Shown: positions 1 through 8,194 of the stretch, piece after piece
Layout of the letters: every line of letters begins with the position of its first letter
Numbering within the stretch: position 1 is the stretch's first letter
From: Acinetobacter sp. WCHAc010034
GTDB lineage: Bacteria; Pseudomonadota; Gammaproteobacteria; Pseudomonadales; Moraxellaceae
Assembly: GCF_001696615.3 (NCBI RefSeq)
Contig: NZ_CP032278.1
Span: 1 to 49,649, forward strand
Length of the DNA stretch: 49,649 nucleotides
Direction of reading: 5' to 3'
Translations under genes and position numbers: made by a program
The notes under the pieces: generated by a model
Told to the model about the DNA's origin: nothing
The model's input: the letters and a program-made list of their open reading frames with translations, nothing else
Database searches by the model: none

Positions 1-171
1 ATCACTTGAAAATTTATAAGTGACATAGTTCCCTTGATTGGGAGCTTCAGGCACATAAGTTAATTTATTGCTTTGAGCAAATGACTGAAGAACTTGGGTA
101 AATGTCTGCGGTAACTGTGCTTCAGCAGACAAACTAATTAAGGCGCAAAGAGCAATAGTTGTTTTTTTCAT
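1..171 (-). CDS. Secreted T4SS-region protein, N-terminal part (gene crosses window ends)
   Basis: The ATG lies at 169-171 and the frame stays open to base 1, giving exactly 57 codons. The start MKKTTIALCALISLSAEA is a typical signal peptide, so the product should be exported to the periplasm. No family is recognised. If the window is a closed circle, the frame continues without a break into the 93 codons at 49649-49368, giving a protein of about 150 residues. It lies between a lipoprotein gene downstream of virB11 and the transglycosylase-VirB5 fusion gene, so a role in the conjugation machine is likely. The function is unknown. Confidence 0.65.
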   Translation of the reverse strand, partial: MKKTTIALCALISLSAEAQLPQTFTQVLQSFAQSNKLTYVPEAPNQGNYVTYKFSSD

Positions 172-174
172 GGC

Positions 175-504
175 TTAGTCCTTTTTAAATTTGTATGCTT
201 GGCTTGGGTTATCAACATCGGTCAGAGTAATAACACCGCCCTTTTGTTCCATTAAGAAAGCGTCTTGATTGTTATATTGAACAACCATTTTTTTATCTTT
301 CTCTACAGCCGATAATGCAACATCACCCCATGAGTTTTTTAAGGTAACTTGAGTACCTTTATTGGCAACGATAAGCCCGCTACTCATGCCTTGTTCTTTC
401 TCAAATGCTGTTTGATCAATACGATTGTATTGTCCGTCCAAGCCCTTAGATGAGCAGGCAACACTAGCTAAACTAAGCAACGCTAGAAAAATGTGTTTTT
501 TCAT
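175..504 (-). CDS. Small lipoprotein downstream of VirB11
   Basis: A 109-residue product whose N-terminus, MKKHIFLALLSLASVACSSK, has a lipoprotein signal peptide and lipobox ending in Cys17. The mature part is polar with no recognised domain. An upstream in-frame start would add 26 non-signal residues, so the internal ATG at 504 was chosen because it gives a proper signal. The gene overlaps the 3' end of virB11 by 32 bp, which suggests translational coupling. It is probably an envelope-associated accessory of the T4SS or an exclusion-type lipoprotein; both are inference from position. Confidence 0.7.
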   Translation of the reverse strand: MKKHIFLALLSLASVACSSKGLDGQYNRIDQTAFEKEQGMSSGLIVANKGTQVTLKNSWGDVALSAVEKDKKMVVQYNNQDAFLMEQKGGVITLTDVDNPSQAYKFKKD

Positions 505-1510
505 TTTTGAAATCCTCATAAGCTTTAAAATAAATAGCTGAACAGCCATAACCGCCTGTTTCTGTTCTTCCAAGTTGAACAATAATGTCTACACTTTGTT
601 TAACAAAAGATTTAACTTGGTCACTGGTTAATGTAGTGCCTGCCATAAGAACCATAAGCGTTAAACGCTCAATAGCATTAAGTGGGTCATTGGCATGTAA
701 TGTCGCAATTGAACCGCCATGCCCTGAAGAAATTAGGTTTAAATAAGTGAATGCTTCAGCACCTCGAATCTCACCCAGTAAAATGCGTTTTGGATACAAA
801 CGCAGGCAAGCTTCCATTAATGACTGTGCATCGACTTTAGCTTTACCCTGTCCACCTCTTGAATAATAAAGTTGCAACGTATTTTCATGCGGAGGGCGTA
901 ACTCCTTAGCATCTTCAATAGTGATTAGTCGTTCGCCCAGTGGTATGCAGTCATGAATAATGGAGTTAAAAAAAGTTGTTTTTCCTGAACCTGTACCCGC
1001 AGAAATAATGATATTTTTTTCATAACCCACCGCTTTACGAATGAACTCATGAAAGTTTCGGGCTTCGTATAAATCGAATAGCTCTTGATCTTTTGCAGTG
1101 ATTTTTGCAAATGGTTCAACAGAATTTAAAACTTCCTCATAAGCTGAAAATGGCAGACTTAAAATACTTGGTTTACGAATAGATAAGCCGATCGACCCGC
1201 CAGTTACGGCAGGGTCACGGACAAATTGAATACGGAAAAATAAACCCTCATGTTGCGGTGATGCAATTTGAGCAGAAAGCAAAGGCTGTGCTTCTGAAAT
1301 TGTTTGATTGGTTTCAGTTGCAATGCCTTCGGCTAATCGCTTCAAAAGCGCATAGGTAAGGTTAGGATTCTCTTTTTTAATCATGTCCCTTGTACCTTTC
1401 ATAGCAATGAAATATTCCAAAGGCTTATTAACTGAAATTTCAGTAATTTGATCATTATCAAGATCATCACCAAAAGCTTTTTTCAAATCTTCAAGTACAA
1501 GGATTGACAT
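473..1510 (-). CDS. virB11: VirB11 traffic ATPase
   Basis: A 345-residue cytoplasmic hexameric ATPase of the GspE/VirB11 secretion family, which powers pilus assembly and substrate transfer at the base of the T4SS. Visible motifs are Walker A (GTGSGKTT, near residue 175), an Asp box and Walker B (ILLGEIRGAEAF, near 243) and the His box SGHGGSIATLHAND near 264. The length is normal for the family. It follows virB10 with a 15-bp gap and is followed by an overlapping lipoprotein gene. An AAAGG ribosome site precedes the ATG. Confidence 0.96.
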   Translation of the reverse strand: MSILVLEDLKKAFGDDLDNDQITEISVNKPLEYFIAMKGTRDMIKKENPNLTYALLKRLAEGIATETNQTISEAQPLLSAQIASPQHEGLFFRIQFVRDPAVTGGSIGLSIRKPSILSLPFSAYEEVLNSVEPFAKITAKDQELFDLYEARNFHEFIRKAVGYEKNIIISAGTGSGKTTFFNSIIHDCIPLGERLITIEDAKELRPPHENTLQLYYSRGGQGKAKVDAQSLMEACLRLYPKRILLGEIRGAEAFTYLNLISSGHGGSIATLHANDPLNAIERLTLMVLMAGTTLTSDQVKSFVKQSVDIIVQLGRTETGGYGCSAIYFKAYEDFKNEKTHFSSVA

Positions 1511-1525
1511 AATTAAGCGCCTTTC

Positions 1526-2905
1526 TTATTGGTTTAAAATAGTTGAAAAGTCCAAGTCTTTAGCAACTAGAACTTTAATGCGTGTGCCGTGAGCGACTGT
1601 AATAGTCGGAGGAATTGACAAGTTACGTTGTAGAACACGGTCAGCTTGATTGCCGAATGAGTTTGCAACTTCAGTACGATAAGTCTGTGAAGCATTGTTT
1701 TGGTCGCTACTGCTAACACCTGCATTACTTACACCCGCACCAATAATGCTAAGTAAAGTAGCTGTTCCGAATATGCGCCCATAATGGTTGTTCACTTTAC
1801 CGCCTAAGCCTGCGATACCAAGACTGTTAGTGCTTGGGCTATCGAGCATAATTTCTACGCCATTAGGTGTGATTGCACGATTCCAAACCGCCCCGATTTC
1901 TGCTTGTCCGTCATTAACAATTGATGAGTATTGACCGAATAAACGAGTACCCGCAGGCAGTAAACGATTACGTCCTTGTTCGCTATAAACATCATTAGTT
2001 ACACGAGCAATAATGTTGCTTGGTAAATCGCTTTTAACAGCAGTTTCTAAAACTGCATCTACGATCTTGCCTTGTTGTATAAGCATTCTACGATCAGCGT
2101 TATAACTTGCATGAGCAATAGGCGCTTTTTGATTAGAAGTGCTTGAATCAAAACGACCACCCATAGAACCCGCAGTGCTATTTGCAATGCGTGGATTTAC
2201 ATTGCTTGCACCCGCTTGGTTGCCATTGGCATTAGATTGTTGTGAAGCTTGCATACCCATAAATAACGGTGCAAGTTCAGGCGGTATGCCTGCCATTGCA
2301 CTAGCATCACCATTAGGGCTAACACCGCCACCTTTACCGCCATTCTCATTAACCATGATTCCAGACTTGTAGCGGGCGTTTAAAAGGGCTTGTTCTTTAG
2401 CCATAGCATCTTGTCTAGCCTGCTCTTGTTGCATTGCTAGTTGTTGTTGCTGTTCAGCTAATTGACGCTCCATTTCGAGCTGTTCAGGGCTTTTTTCAGT
2501 AGGGTTTACAGGGTCAGGGGTAGTCGCAGTTGGGATTGGTTGCGGATTTCCGAATCCGAATCTATCCATGCCATTAAAATTACTGCCGTCCATCCCTGTT
2601 ACTGGTTTAGCAACAGCACTTTCTACACCGCTTTCTACACGGCTTTCTTTGTTCTTTTGCAATTTCAGATAAACGCCAAAAATTACCAAGCCAATAATGA
2701 GGGCTAGTAAGCCACCGAACTTAACCAATTTGCCTATGTCTATATTTTTAACAGACGTTTTAGGCTTATTCTCAAAAGCATCTTGACGTTCAAAATCATC
2801 TTTACCATGTTCTTTTTTTTCATCATGGAAAACATGATTTTCAGTGCTGAAGTTATCTTGGGTTTTAAAGTCATCGTTACCCAAATTTTTATTTTCATTT
2901 GTCAT
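1526..2905 (-). CDS. virB10: VirB10 (TrbI-like) core-complex protein
   Basis: About 459 residues. VirB10 spans inner and outer membranes and senses ATP use in the T4SS core. The protein has a charged cytoplasmic N-terminus, one membrane segment near residues 60-80 (GGLLALIIGLVIFGVYL), a Pro/Gln-rich coiled stretch (about 120-170) and the TrbI beta-barrel domain in the C-terminal half. An ATG 15 bp upstream exists, but a GGAGGA ribosome site sits just before the ATG at 2905, so that start was chosen. The gene begins 1 bp after the virB9 stop, which implies coupled translation. Confidence 0.93.
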   Translation of the reverse strand: MTNENKNLGNDDFKTQDNFSTENHVFHDEKKEHGKDDFERQDAFENKPKTSVKNIDIGKLVKFGGLLALIIGLVIFGVYLKLQKNKESRVESGVESAVAKPVTGMDGSNFNGMDRFGFGNPQPIPTATTPDPVNPTEKSPEQLEMERQLAEQQQQLAMQQEQARQDAMAKEQALLNARYKSGIMVNENGGKGGGVSPNGDASAMAGIPPELAPLFMGMQASQQSNANGNQAGASNVNPRIANSTAGSMGGRFDSSTSNQKAPIAHASYNADRRMLIQQGKIVDAVLETAVKSDLPSNIIARVTNDVYSEQGRNRLLPAGTRLFGQYSSIVNDGQAEIGAVWNRAITPNGVEIMLDSPSTNSLGIAGLGGKVNNHYGRIFGTATLLSIIGAGVSNAGVSSSDQNNASQTYRTEVANSFGNQADRVLQRNLSIPPTITVAHGTRIKVLVAKDLDFSTILNQ

Positions 2906-2906
2906 T

Positions 2907-3644
2907 TTATTTTCCTCCAATCACTTCAGGTTTACGGAGAATACAAACGTATTCTTTGCCAAGTCGCAGAGTGAAAGCATCGTTTACTTTCTCAATCACG
3001 ATTACATCCCCCTCTTGTCTTGAGTTGGTAAGTTCTTCGTATCCCTCACCATTAACCGCATAAACTGCGGGACGAGGTGAATTTTTCGCAATACGAATAA
3101 ATGTGAATTGGTCATCATCACTTACGCCAAGAACTTTAATAGATTTGCTTTTAGTGGCATCCATTCCCCATTTTTGGCTTGTCATAGGCAGTTCACCTAA
3201 AGCGGGACGAGGTGCATTTTGTTGTGCCAATAAACGATTAGTTCTATTGGCATCTGCATAGTTAAAGCGCAGTACATAAACTGGTTGTGAACTATTGAAT
3301 AGATTGAAGTAATAATTTCGCTTATCAGTGATTACGGTTAAGTTTGTACGGTTCATGCCTGCTTGTGGTTTTTCCGCAGGCTTGATGAATAGACGATTAC
3401 CTTGTGGGATTATTTGCCATCCAATCGTGTCACCTGAAGCAACAGTTTGGATAGTTTCATTTCCAAACTCGACAGTAGTTGAAATACCAAAAGTCGTTGA
3501 TAGTTCAACAACGTGGCTTTCAGAATACGGAACAACTTTAATGCGGTTATCCGTTTTCAAACCAACAGGAATTTGACGAGCAAAAGTTGGCGCTGAAGCA
3601 ATGCACGTTGCTGTAAGTAAAATGCTTATAAGGGTCTTTTTCAT
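2907..3644 (-). CDS. virB9: VirB9 outer-membrane core-complex protein
   Basis: A 245-residue product with a cleavable signal peptide (MKKTLISILLTATCIASAPTFA, cut near Ala22) followed by the two beta-rich lobes of the VirB9/CagX family. The C-terminal part (SDDDQFTFIRIAKNSPRPAVY) is the classic family signature. VirB9 joins VirB7 and VirB10 in the outer-membrane ring. It lies between virB8 and virB10 in the standard order. Size is normal. Confidence 0.94.
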   Translation of the reverse strand: MKKTLISILLTATCIASAPTFARQIPVGLKTDNRIKVVPYSESHVVELSTTFGISTTVEFGNETIQTVASGDTIGWQIIPQGNRLFIKPAEKPQAGMNRTNLTVITDKRNYYFNLFNSSQPVYVLRFNYADANRTNRLLAQQNAPRPALGELPMTSQKWGMDATKSKSIKVLGVSDDDQFTFIRIAKNSPRPAVYAVNGEGYEELTNSRQEGDVIVIEKVNDAFTLRLGKEYVCILRKPEVIGGK

Positions 3645-3658
3645 ATCCGATTACCTTA

Positions 3659-4447
3659 TTAATTATTAGAAGTCTGTGCCACAGGCTCAGAAGCAGTGCT
3701 TGCTTCAGGTTTAGGCAATGGTTGAGTAACTGGGTTTTGAGTAACTAACGCATCATTTGATGAGTTTTGCGTTAAGTTCCAGTTCTTAAACTTCACGCCA
3801 AATGGGTTAATCCAACGATCTTTTACGTTGAGATCGTCAAAGTTGTCAGTGATATAGTCAGCCGTCACTGTGTAGCTGTACTGGCGAATTTCAGCACCTT
3901 TAATAACGGTTGTTTTAAAGTTGGCTTGAACTTTATTGTTGCCAAGAAAGTTGACAGCAATAACTTTAGGAGTGATTGAGCCAGTTTCACCTAGTTGGTT
4001 GTAAGGTGAGTTTTGATTCATTCCGCTAACTTCATTTTCAAAGTCGGTACGATCTTGGCTATCTAAGAAAATAGAAGCTTTGCTGTACTGTGCAGAAAGT
4101 TGGTCTTTACCAACTTTGCCGTAATAGCCATAGCGATTGCTGATAGTGTCCCAAAAGTAGGAGGTCACTAATTTTTCAATAAGTTTAGGGTCAGTAGTTG
4201 AATCAAACTTTTCTACACTGGTCATAATTCCAGTTTCAGAATCAATTACAGCAATCATAGGAACTGGTTGTTTTAAAGGTGTTAATCCTTTAATTGCGAT
4301 ACCTTGAGCAACATTACCTATACCTAGAACGGTCGCCAAACCAAGAACCCAAATAGTGATTTTACCGTTACGATTTTCAGACTTTTTAGTATTGTCTTGA
4401 ATCTCTTTAATTTGAGCGTCTAACTGCGCTTTTTCTTGTGGTGTCAT
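3659..4447 (-). CDS. virB8: VirB8 inner-membrane scaffold protein
   Basis: A 262-residue bitopic protein: a charged cytoplasmic head, a membrane helix near residues 28-50 (ITIWVLGLATVLGIGNVAQGI) and a periplasmic NTF2-like VirB8 domain containing YVTSYFWDT-type residues and the NxYG region. A low-complexity Pro/Thr tail ends the protein. VirB8 nucleates assembly of the T4SS. The start codon overlaps the virB6 stop by one base (TAATG), so the two are translationally coupled. Confidence 0.92.
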   Translation of the reverse strand: MTPQEKAQLDAQIKEIQDNTKKSENRNGKITIWVLGLATVLGIGNVAQGIAIKGLTPLKQPVPMIAVIDSETGIMTSVEKFDSTTDPKLIEKLVTSYFWDTISNRYGYYGKVGKDQLSAQYSKASIFLDSQDRTDFENEVSGMNQNSPYNQLGETGSITPKVIAVNFLGNNKVQANFKTTVIKGAEIRQYSYTVTADYITDNFDDLNVKDRWINPFGVKFKNWNLTQNSSNDALVTQNPVTQPLPKPEASTASEPVAQTSNN

Positions 4448-5532
4448 TAGCGTTTACCTCCACGACCAAAACTTTTAACCATATTGGTGCCTGAACTGGT
4501 GATACTTGAAGTCGCACTGGTTGAAGCTTCAAAGCCACTGCCGACCAAAGAAATTGCAATTTTTGGAACAAGCCAAAACAGCCCAATAACAACGATCAAA
4601 ACAATTACCATGATGAAAGCCCCAGTAAACGTACTGCCGTTTTCATTAAGGTTTTGAATGCCTGCGACAACTGAAGTAAGCACTAAGTCACAGCTCACAA
4701 TCAGCAAAAGAAGAACAACAAGAGGGGTTAAAATTGCTTGTAGCCAGTTTGTGGCATATCTGCGAGTTGCAGGGAACATTGCACATGCAAGAAAAATCGG
4801 TGCAACTGCGATTAGAATGCCAATAATGACTTTACAGATAATCCAAATTAAGAAGAATAAACCGCAGACAATGCAGGCTAAACCAAAAATCAAGCTATAG
4901 ATCAGGACAAAGAAGAAGCCCGAAACGACATTGGTAATACCTGTATCAATGTTATTAAAAGCTAATGCGATAGATTCAAAGATAATAGATACAAAAGACT
5001 GCAATGTTGTTTTTGAATCTGTACCTGTCATTTCAGTAATCAGGTTCGGTACATCATCGAGGAATACTTCAGCAACGTATGGAAAGAAAGCATCCCATGA
5101 AAATACGATTGACCAAATCAACAGCATAATAACGAAAGTGGCTATCACACCCTGAATTTCTACAGCCATGCCTAACATCATTTTAATAGCTTGGAACGAA
5201 ATCCAAATAATGATAAAGCCTGCAAAAACTGGAATGATTGGAGCTGTGACTTTCTGATAGTAACCTTGCAAATTGTCTTTAATGTTTTTATCAACACCAG
5301 TAATCAGACTATCAACAACCTTGTCTAATTCAGACATACCATTTTTGGTAACTTCAGATACATTCTGCGATATTTGATTAGAGTTATACGCACCGTTAGA
5401 ACCGCCAGTCGTCCCAGTAGGTGTACTGCCATTGCCTAAATCTTGTGGATTGGTAAAGTTATCGACCGCATAAGCCGAGCTAAAGCTAAAAAAACTAAAC
5501 AGAAGCAAGAAAGCATAGATAATCTTTTTCAT
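4447..5532 (-). CDS. virB6: VirB6 polytopic inner-membrane channel protein
   Basis: A 361-residue protein with a signal-like N-terminus and five or more hydrophobic segments between residues 110 and 335, including the conserved TrbL/VirB6 core (FFFLIWIICKVIIGILIAVAPIF). VirB6 forms part of the inner-membrane channel for the substrate. The C-terminus is Ser/Thr-rich. It is the first large gene after three small lipoprotein genes and is coupled to virB8. Confidence 0.92.
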   Translation of the reverse strand: MKKIIYAFLLLFSFFSFSSAYAVDNFTNPQDLGNGSTPTGTTGGSNGAYNSNQISQNVSEVTKNGMSELDKVVDSLITGVDKNIKDNLQGYYQKVTAPIIPVFAGFIIIWISFQAIKMMLGMAVEIQGVIATFVIMLLIWSIVFSWDAFFPYVAEVFLDDVPNLITEMTGTDSKTTLQSFVSIIFESIALAFNNIDTGITNVVSGFFFVLIYSLIFGLACIVCGLFFLIWIICKVIIGILIAVAPIFLACAMFPATRRYATNWLQAILTPLVVLLLLIVSCDLVLTSVVAGIQNLNENGSTFTGAFIMVIVLIVVIGLFWLVPKIAISLVGSGFEASTSATSSITSSGTNMVKSFGRGGKR

Positions 5533-5539
5533 AGTGACC

Positions 5540-5959
5540 TCAGCGAATTACTGGAATTTCGGGCGGGTTTTTTGAAGTCTTTAAGAAAAAGTTTTGTGTA
5601 TCTGATTTTCTTAATTTTCCGTCTGAATAGACAAAACAATCACTAGCCAAAGAGCCTTCATAGCAATATGTATCGTCTTTAACGAATGTTAAGACCCCGC
5701 TTGATTCACCAGTAAATTTAGGCAACTTTGCAGGGTTATATTGGTTCATGTTTTGGATTTGATAATTGACTTTCTTTACTGGGAAATTGCCCTGTTTATC
5801 AGCTTCAGAAATCACATAGTACGAATAAAAAAATTCAGATTTTGGAGTGTGTTCGGGAACCCATACGCCTGAAATGTCAGGCTTAGAAGTGAAACAGCCA
5901 GTTAGACCTAAAGCGACAACCGCAGAAGCTAGACCGAGTTTAATTTTATTGATTTCCAT
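5540..5959 (-). CDS. Lipoprotein upstream of VirB6
   Basis: About 139 residues with a lipoprotein signal (LGLASAVVALGLTGCFTS; lipobox LTGC). The mature part starts with ISGVWVPEHTP, a motif partly shared with the preceding lipoprotein (YVGVWMNP), so the two may be paralogues with a lipocalin-like or META-like fold. An alternative ATG at 5977 adds six residues. The gene overlaps the upstream lipoprotein gene. Position suggests a T4SS accessory or entry-exclusion role, but this is inference only. Confidence 0.75.
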   Translation of the reverse strand: MEINKIKLGLASAVVALGLTGCFTSKPDISGVWVPEHTPKSEFFYSYYVISEADKQGNFPVKKVNYQIQNMNQYNPAKLPKFTGESSGVLTFVKDDTYCYEGSLASDCFVYSDGKLRKSDTQNFFLKTSKNPPEIPVIR

Positions 5960-6317
5960 TTTGCTGTTCTCTCTCATAAGTTAGAACACCGCTTTCACTA
6001 CCAAGCTTTAGCTTTCCATCTACAAGCTGAAAACAAGCATCGTTAGGCGCACAAAGCAAACCGTTATCAGGTTTAAACTTCATGTCTGTAAAAACGCCTT
6101 TAGCTAAAATAGTGACGGTGTAAACGTCTTTAGTTGTGCTTTTATCAATAATGATTCGATCATTGATAATTACGTCATTTGCTGATTGCGATTGTTGCCC
6201 TATTGGGTTCATCCAAACGCCTACATAGTCATCCCCTTTCACTTCAGGCGCTTTAGGCTCGTCAGAACAAGCCGTCAAAACTAAAGCCGTAGCGATCGGA
6301 AGTAATAGTTTTTTCAT
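5946..6317 (-). CDS. Lipoprotein, T4SS operon
   Basis: A 123-residue lipoprotein; the N-terminus MKKLLLPIATALVLTACSD carries the lipobox LTAC. The mature part contains YVGVWMNPIG, resembling the start of the next lipoprotein. It starts inside the stop of the 66-residue lipoprotein gene (ATGA overlap at 6314-6317) and overlaps the following gene, so the three are one translational unit. No family is recognised. Confidence 0.78.
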   Translation of the reverse strand: MKKLLLPIATALVLTACSDEPKAPEVKGDDYVGVWMNPIGQQSQSANDVIINDRIIIDKSTTKDVYTVTILAKGVFTDMKFKPDNGLLCAPNDACFQLVDGKLKLGSESGVLTYEREQQNGNQ

Positions 6318-6514
6318 ACGACATTACCCCCAGTTTTTACCGTTTTAGTTACTTGAGCGAATGGGTCAGAGATTTGATTTTCAGCGCTTGGGATTGGTTG
6401 ATATACGCAAGCGCATGGTGATTTTTTTAATCCCTTTTGTGATGATGTATTTGTGGCACAGGCTGTAAGTGCTGTTAGGCTCAAAATGCCCATTGTGACG
6501 AAGATTTTTTTCAT
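6314..6514 (-). CDS. Small lipoprotein, VirB7-like candidate
   Basis: A 66-residue lipoprotein with signal MKKIFVTMGILSLTALTACA and lipobox LTAC. The short mature chain includes SPCACVYQPIPSAENQISDP. VirB7 proteins are short lipoproteins that dock onto VirB9, and this is the only protein of that size and type in the transfer region; the identification rests on size and position. It is the first gene of the virB6-11 unit and lies just downstream of the 28-bp palindrome at 6533. Confidence 0.65.
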   Translation of the reverse strand: MKKIFVTMGILSLTALTACATNTSSQKGLKKSPCACVYQPIPSAENQISDPFAQVTKTVKTGGNVV

Positions 6515-6532
6515 AGTTCTAGCCTTATCGGT

Positions 6533-6560
6533 TATAGAGTTATAACAGTATAACTCTATA
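6533..6560 (-). promoter_or_regulatory. Palindromic operator and promoter of the virB6-11 unit
   Basis: A perfect inverted repeat with 12-bp arms (TATAGAGTTATA) and a 4-bp spacer ACAG lies just upstream of the first lipoprotein gene. On the minus strand a -35 TTAAAC and a -10 TATAAC, 17 bp apart, can be drawn so that the palindrome covers the spacer and -10. The same arrangement occurs at 46275, so a single repressor probably controls both transfer units. The repressor is not identified. Confidence 0.75.
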
Positions 6561-6696
6561 AGTTTAAAAATAGAACAAGTTTACTAAAATCTAACCATTT
6601 CAACTGTTTTAAATGGTAAACAAAAAGATAACACTCTTATTATTAAGTATTCATATTCAATCACTTAATTGTAATTTTTTACTATTGAGTATAAAG

Positions 6697-6816
6697 GCTC
6701 GAAAGTTTATGCACGTATTGGGAATGCTTCAGCATACCCAATGCTAAGTAAAGCTTTGAGCAATCAACCGACTGTAGGTAAGGGCTACCGTTCCCGCAGG
6801 CACAGAGGGCGATAGT
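6697..6816 (+). repeat. 120-bp repeat, inverted copy at 11045-11164
   Basis: This segment matches the reverse complement of 11045-11164 with about four mismatches in 120 bp. Inside it an internal stem-loop is formed by ATTGGG and CCCAAT around ATGC-TTCA-GCAT, enclosed by GCTC/AAAG pairing with CTTT/GAGC. No reading frame is evident. The two copies flank the partition genes and the AcrVA2-like gene. It could be a small RNA gene or a recombination remnant. Confidence 0.8.
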
Positions 6817-6880
6817 TAATTTATTTTGATTTTATGAATAATAATTAAGCGTGTGGTGATACCCTTTATTTAGGGTGATT

Positions 6881-6896
6881 TAGAGTTATAACTCTA
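6881..6896. promoter_or_regulatory. Third copy of the tra operator half-sites
   Basis: TAGAGTTATAACTCTA is a perfect 16-bp palindrome built from the same half-site as the two tra operators, but with the arms fused instead of separated by ACAG. It lies about 320 bp upstream of the virB6-11 promoter and downstream of the terminator at 6966, with no gene start next to it. It could be an auxiliary repressor site. Confidence 0.5.
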
Positions 6897-6965
6897 TGAT
6901 ATTTCAATAAATAGCAAAAAAAAGTTTTTGATTGTTATAGGGAAATTGTGAAATAGCGCACAAAG

Positions 6966-6999
6966 AAAAAGCCCCGATAGTCTTGCAACTATCGGGGCT
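6966..6999 (-). terminator. Rho-independent terminator, minus strand
   Basis: An 11-bp perfect stem (AGCCCCGATAG / CTATCGGGGCT, 6970-6980 with 6989-6999) is followed on the minus strand by TTTTT. On the plus strand no T-tract follows. It therefore ends a transcript coming from the right, where there is no convincing gene, and this supports a minus-strand noncoding RNA between about 7000 and 7800. Confidence 0.85.
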
Positions 7000-7002
7000 A
7001 TG

Positions 7003-7790
7003 TTCTATATTCTTCGGTACACAGTTATTTGATGCGGTAAACATCATCTAACGAAGATCATAAGGTTTGGCGACCGTTATGATTTCACCTGAAAGGCTTG
7101 TACCTGAACTCTATTATTGCATTTATATTAGATTTTGCAAGTCATACAATGAAAAAACTTCGTTAATTTAGTGTCTATTCGTGTATCAAATAAGCGCATT
7201 GTTTATTTGCCGAGCTTCGTCTACTCCTGTGTTTTATAAAACTTTATGTTTGTAAGTGCATTGCCTTAAATGGGTCAACAATGGCATAGAGTTTTAAAGA
7301 CGGTTGGTGTAGCAGGAGGATACAAGTGACGGCAGTATCACCAACGCAAGAGTTAAGCACCTAGCCAGTGTAAAACGCCCGCTTGCTGATGAACGCACAA
7401 TAGGCGGGGACGCAGGGAATACGCTAGGAACTGGCATAAATAAGACGTTGGGGAAACCCTCCTTGAGATTGCCGACCTAGTGAGTGAGCTAATGCGTGTG
7501 CAGGGGAGCTGTAAGGCTCTAAATACTCACTTGCTGTTATGCCCTTACATTGGCATACAGTGTCGATTGAAAGCGATGTCGGCTCCGACAGCAATGCTAC
7601 AACGGCAATATTCAAGATAGCCATTTTAAGCAATTTTTTTTGCTTAGGCTATCTAGGGTGAATATTGCCGAAATCTGCTCAATCTCACCAACCGCAAGGC
7701 GGTTGAAGCGAAGCGAAAACGACTAAGGTTGTGAGGTTGAAGCAGATAAGCGCCTTATTGTAATAGCGCCTATTCCCAGTACATATATAA
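7003..7790 (-). ncRNA. Candidate long structured noncoding RNA (or origin region)
   Basis: About 0.8 kb without a convincing gene but dense in complementary arms. Pairs include GGTACA/TGTACC (7016, 7099), ATCATAA/TTATGAT (7057, 7077), GTTGGTG/CACCAAC (near 7302 and 7343), AGTGAGT/ACTCACT (7479, 7525), ATGCC/GGCAT (7539, 7552), TGTCGG/CCGACA (7577, 7585), a large three-part hairpin at 7604-7669 (GGCAATATTC with GAATATTGCC) and a long stem at 7675-7745. A strong terminator on the minus strand lies at the left end. The family is not identified. Because no replication protein is found, the region could also be the replication origin or a primer RNA. Confidence 0.5.
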
Positions 7791-7888
7791 GTATTGCTTA
7801 TATATAGTTTTACTTATAAAGACTTTAAATAACAAACTATTAGAACAATAGAGAACAATTACAAAAGTATCTAAAATACCCCTTGATT

Positions 7889-7920
7889 GTTTTGTGAGTA
7901 CAAATTAATATATGTATAAA
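7889..7920 (+). promoter_or_regulatory. Promoter and operator of the partition operon
   Basis: -35 TTGTGA (7892-7897), a 17-bp spacer and -10 TATAAA (7915-7920). The dyad TTTGTGAGTACAAA at 7891-7904 covers the -35 and part of the spacer; its core is the exact reverse complement of TTGTACTCACAA found in the cassette promoters between 11.2 and 14.1 kb. The geometry relative to the -10 is the same, so one repressor should read all these sites. The RHH protein encoded just downstream is the natural candidate. Confidence 0.7.
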
Positions 7921-7938
7921 TAGTTAGGGAATATACCT

Positions 7939-8178
7939 ATGATTAAATCTACTAAAGGTAAGACAAGATCAACAATGATTGGTAATCAAAACAGTGTTAA
8001 AGAAGTTGTCAAAGAAGATAGATTTCAAACACGTATGAACCATGAAGATAAGTTGAAACTTATTAAATTCTGCAAAGATAACAATTTAAGCCAAACAGAT
8101 TTTTTAATTAATTCAATGGTCGATAAAGGCATTCTTCCTGAAAGCAGACGATCAGTAAAAACAACAGACAATACTTAA
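7939..8178 (+). CDS. Ribbon-helix-helix DNA-binding protein, candidate array regulator
   Basis: A 79-residue basic protein. Residues about 35-70 ([28 protein letters not shown] region) fit the beta-alpha-alpha pattern of MetJ/Arc/CopG RHH repressors. It is the first gene of the operon with parA, 16 bp ahead of it, so it may bind the centromere, repress its own promoter, or both. The operator overlapping its promoter recurs ahead of five cassette genes, so a wider regulon is inferred. A ribosome site (TTAGGGA) precedes the ATG. Confidence 0.75.
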   Translation: MIKSTKGKTRSTMIGNQNSVKEVVKEDRFQTRMNHEDKLKLIKFCKDNNLSQTDFLINSMVDKGILPESRRSVKTTDNT

Positions 8179-8194
8179 TTTAAAGGAAAAGAAC

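Noticed and set aside
7424..7633. 69-codon minus-strand open frame in the structured region
   Set aside because: It runs through several strong stem-loops, has no good ribosome site or family resemblance, and is better explained as part of the noncoding structured region.
7003..7790. Group II intron, tmRNA or RNase P RNA
   Set aside because: None of the diagnostic core motifs (such as domain V or the RNase P core) could be found on either strand.
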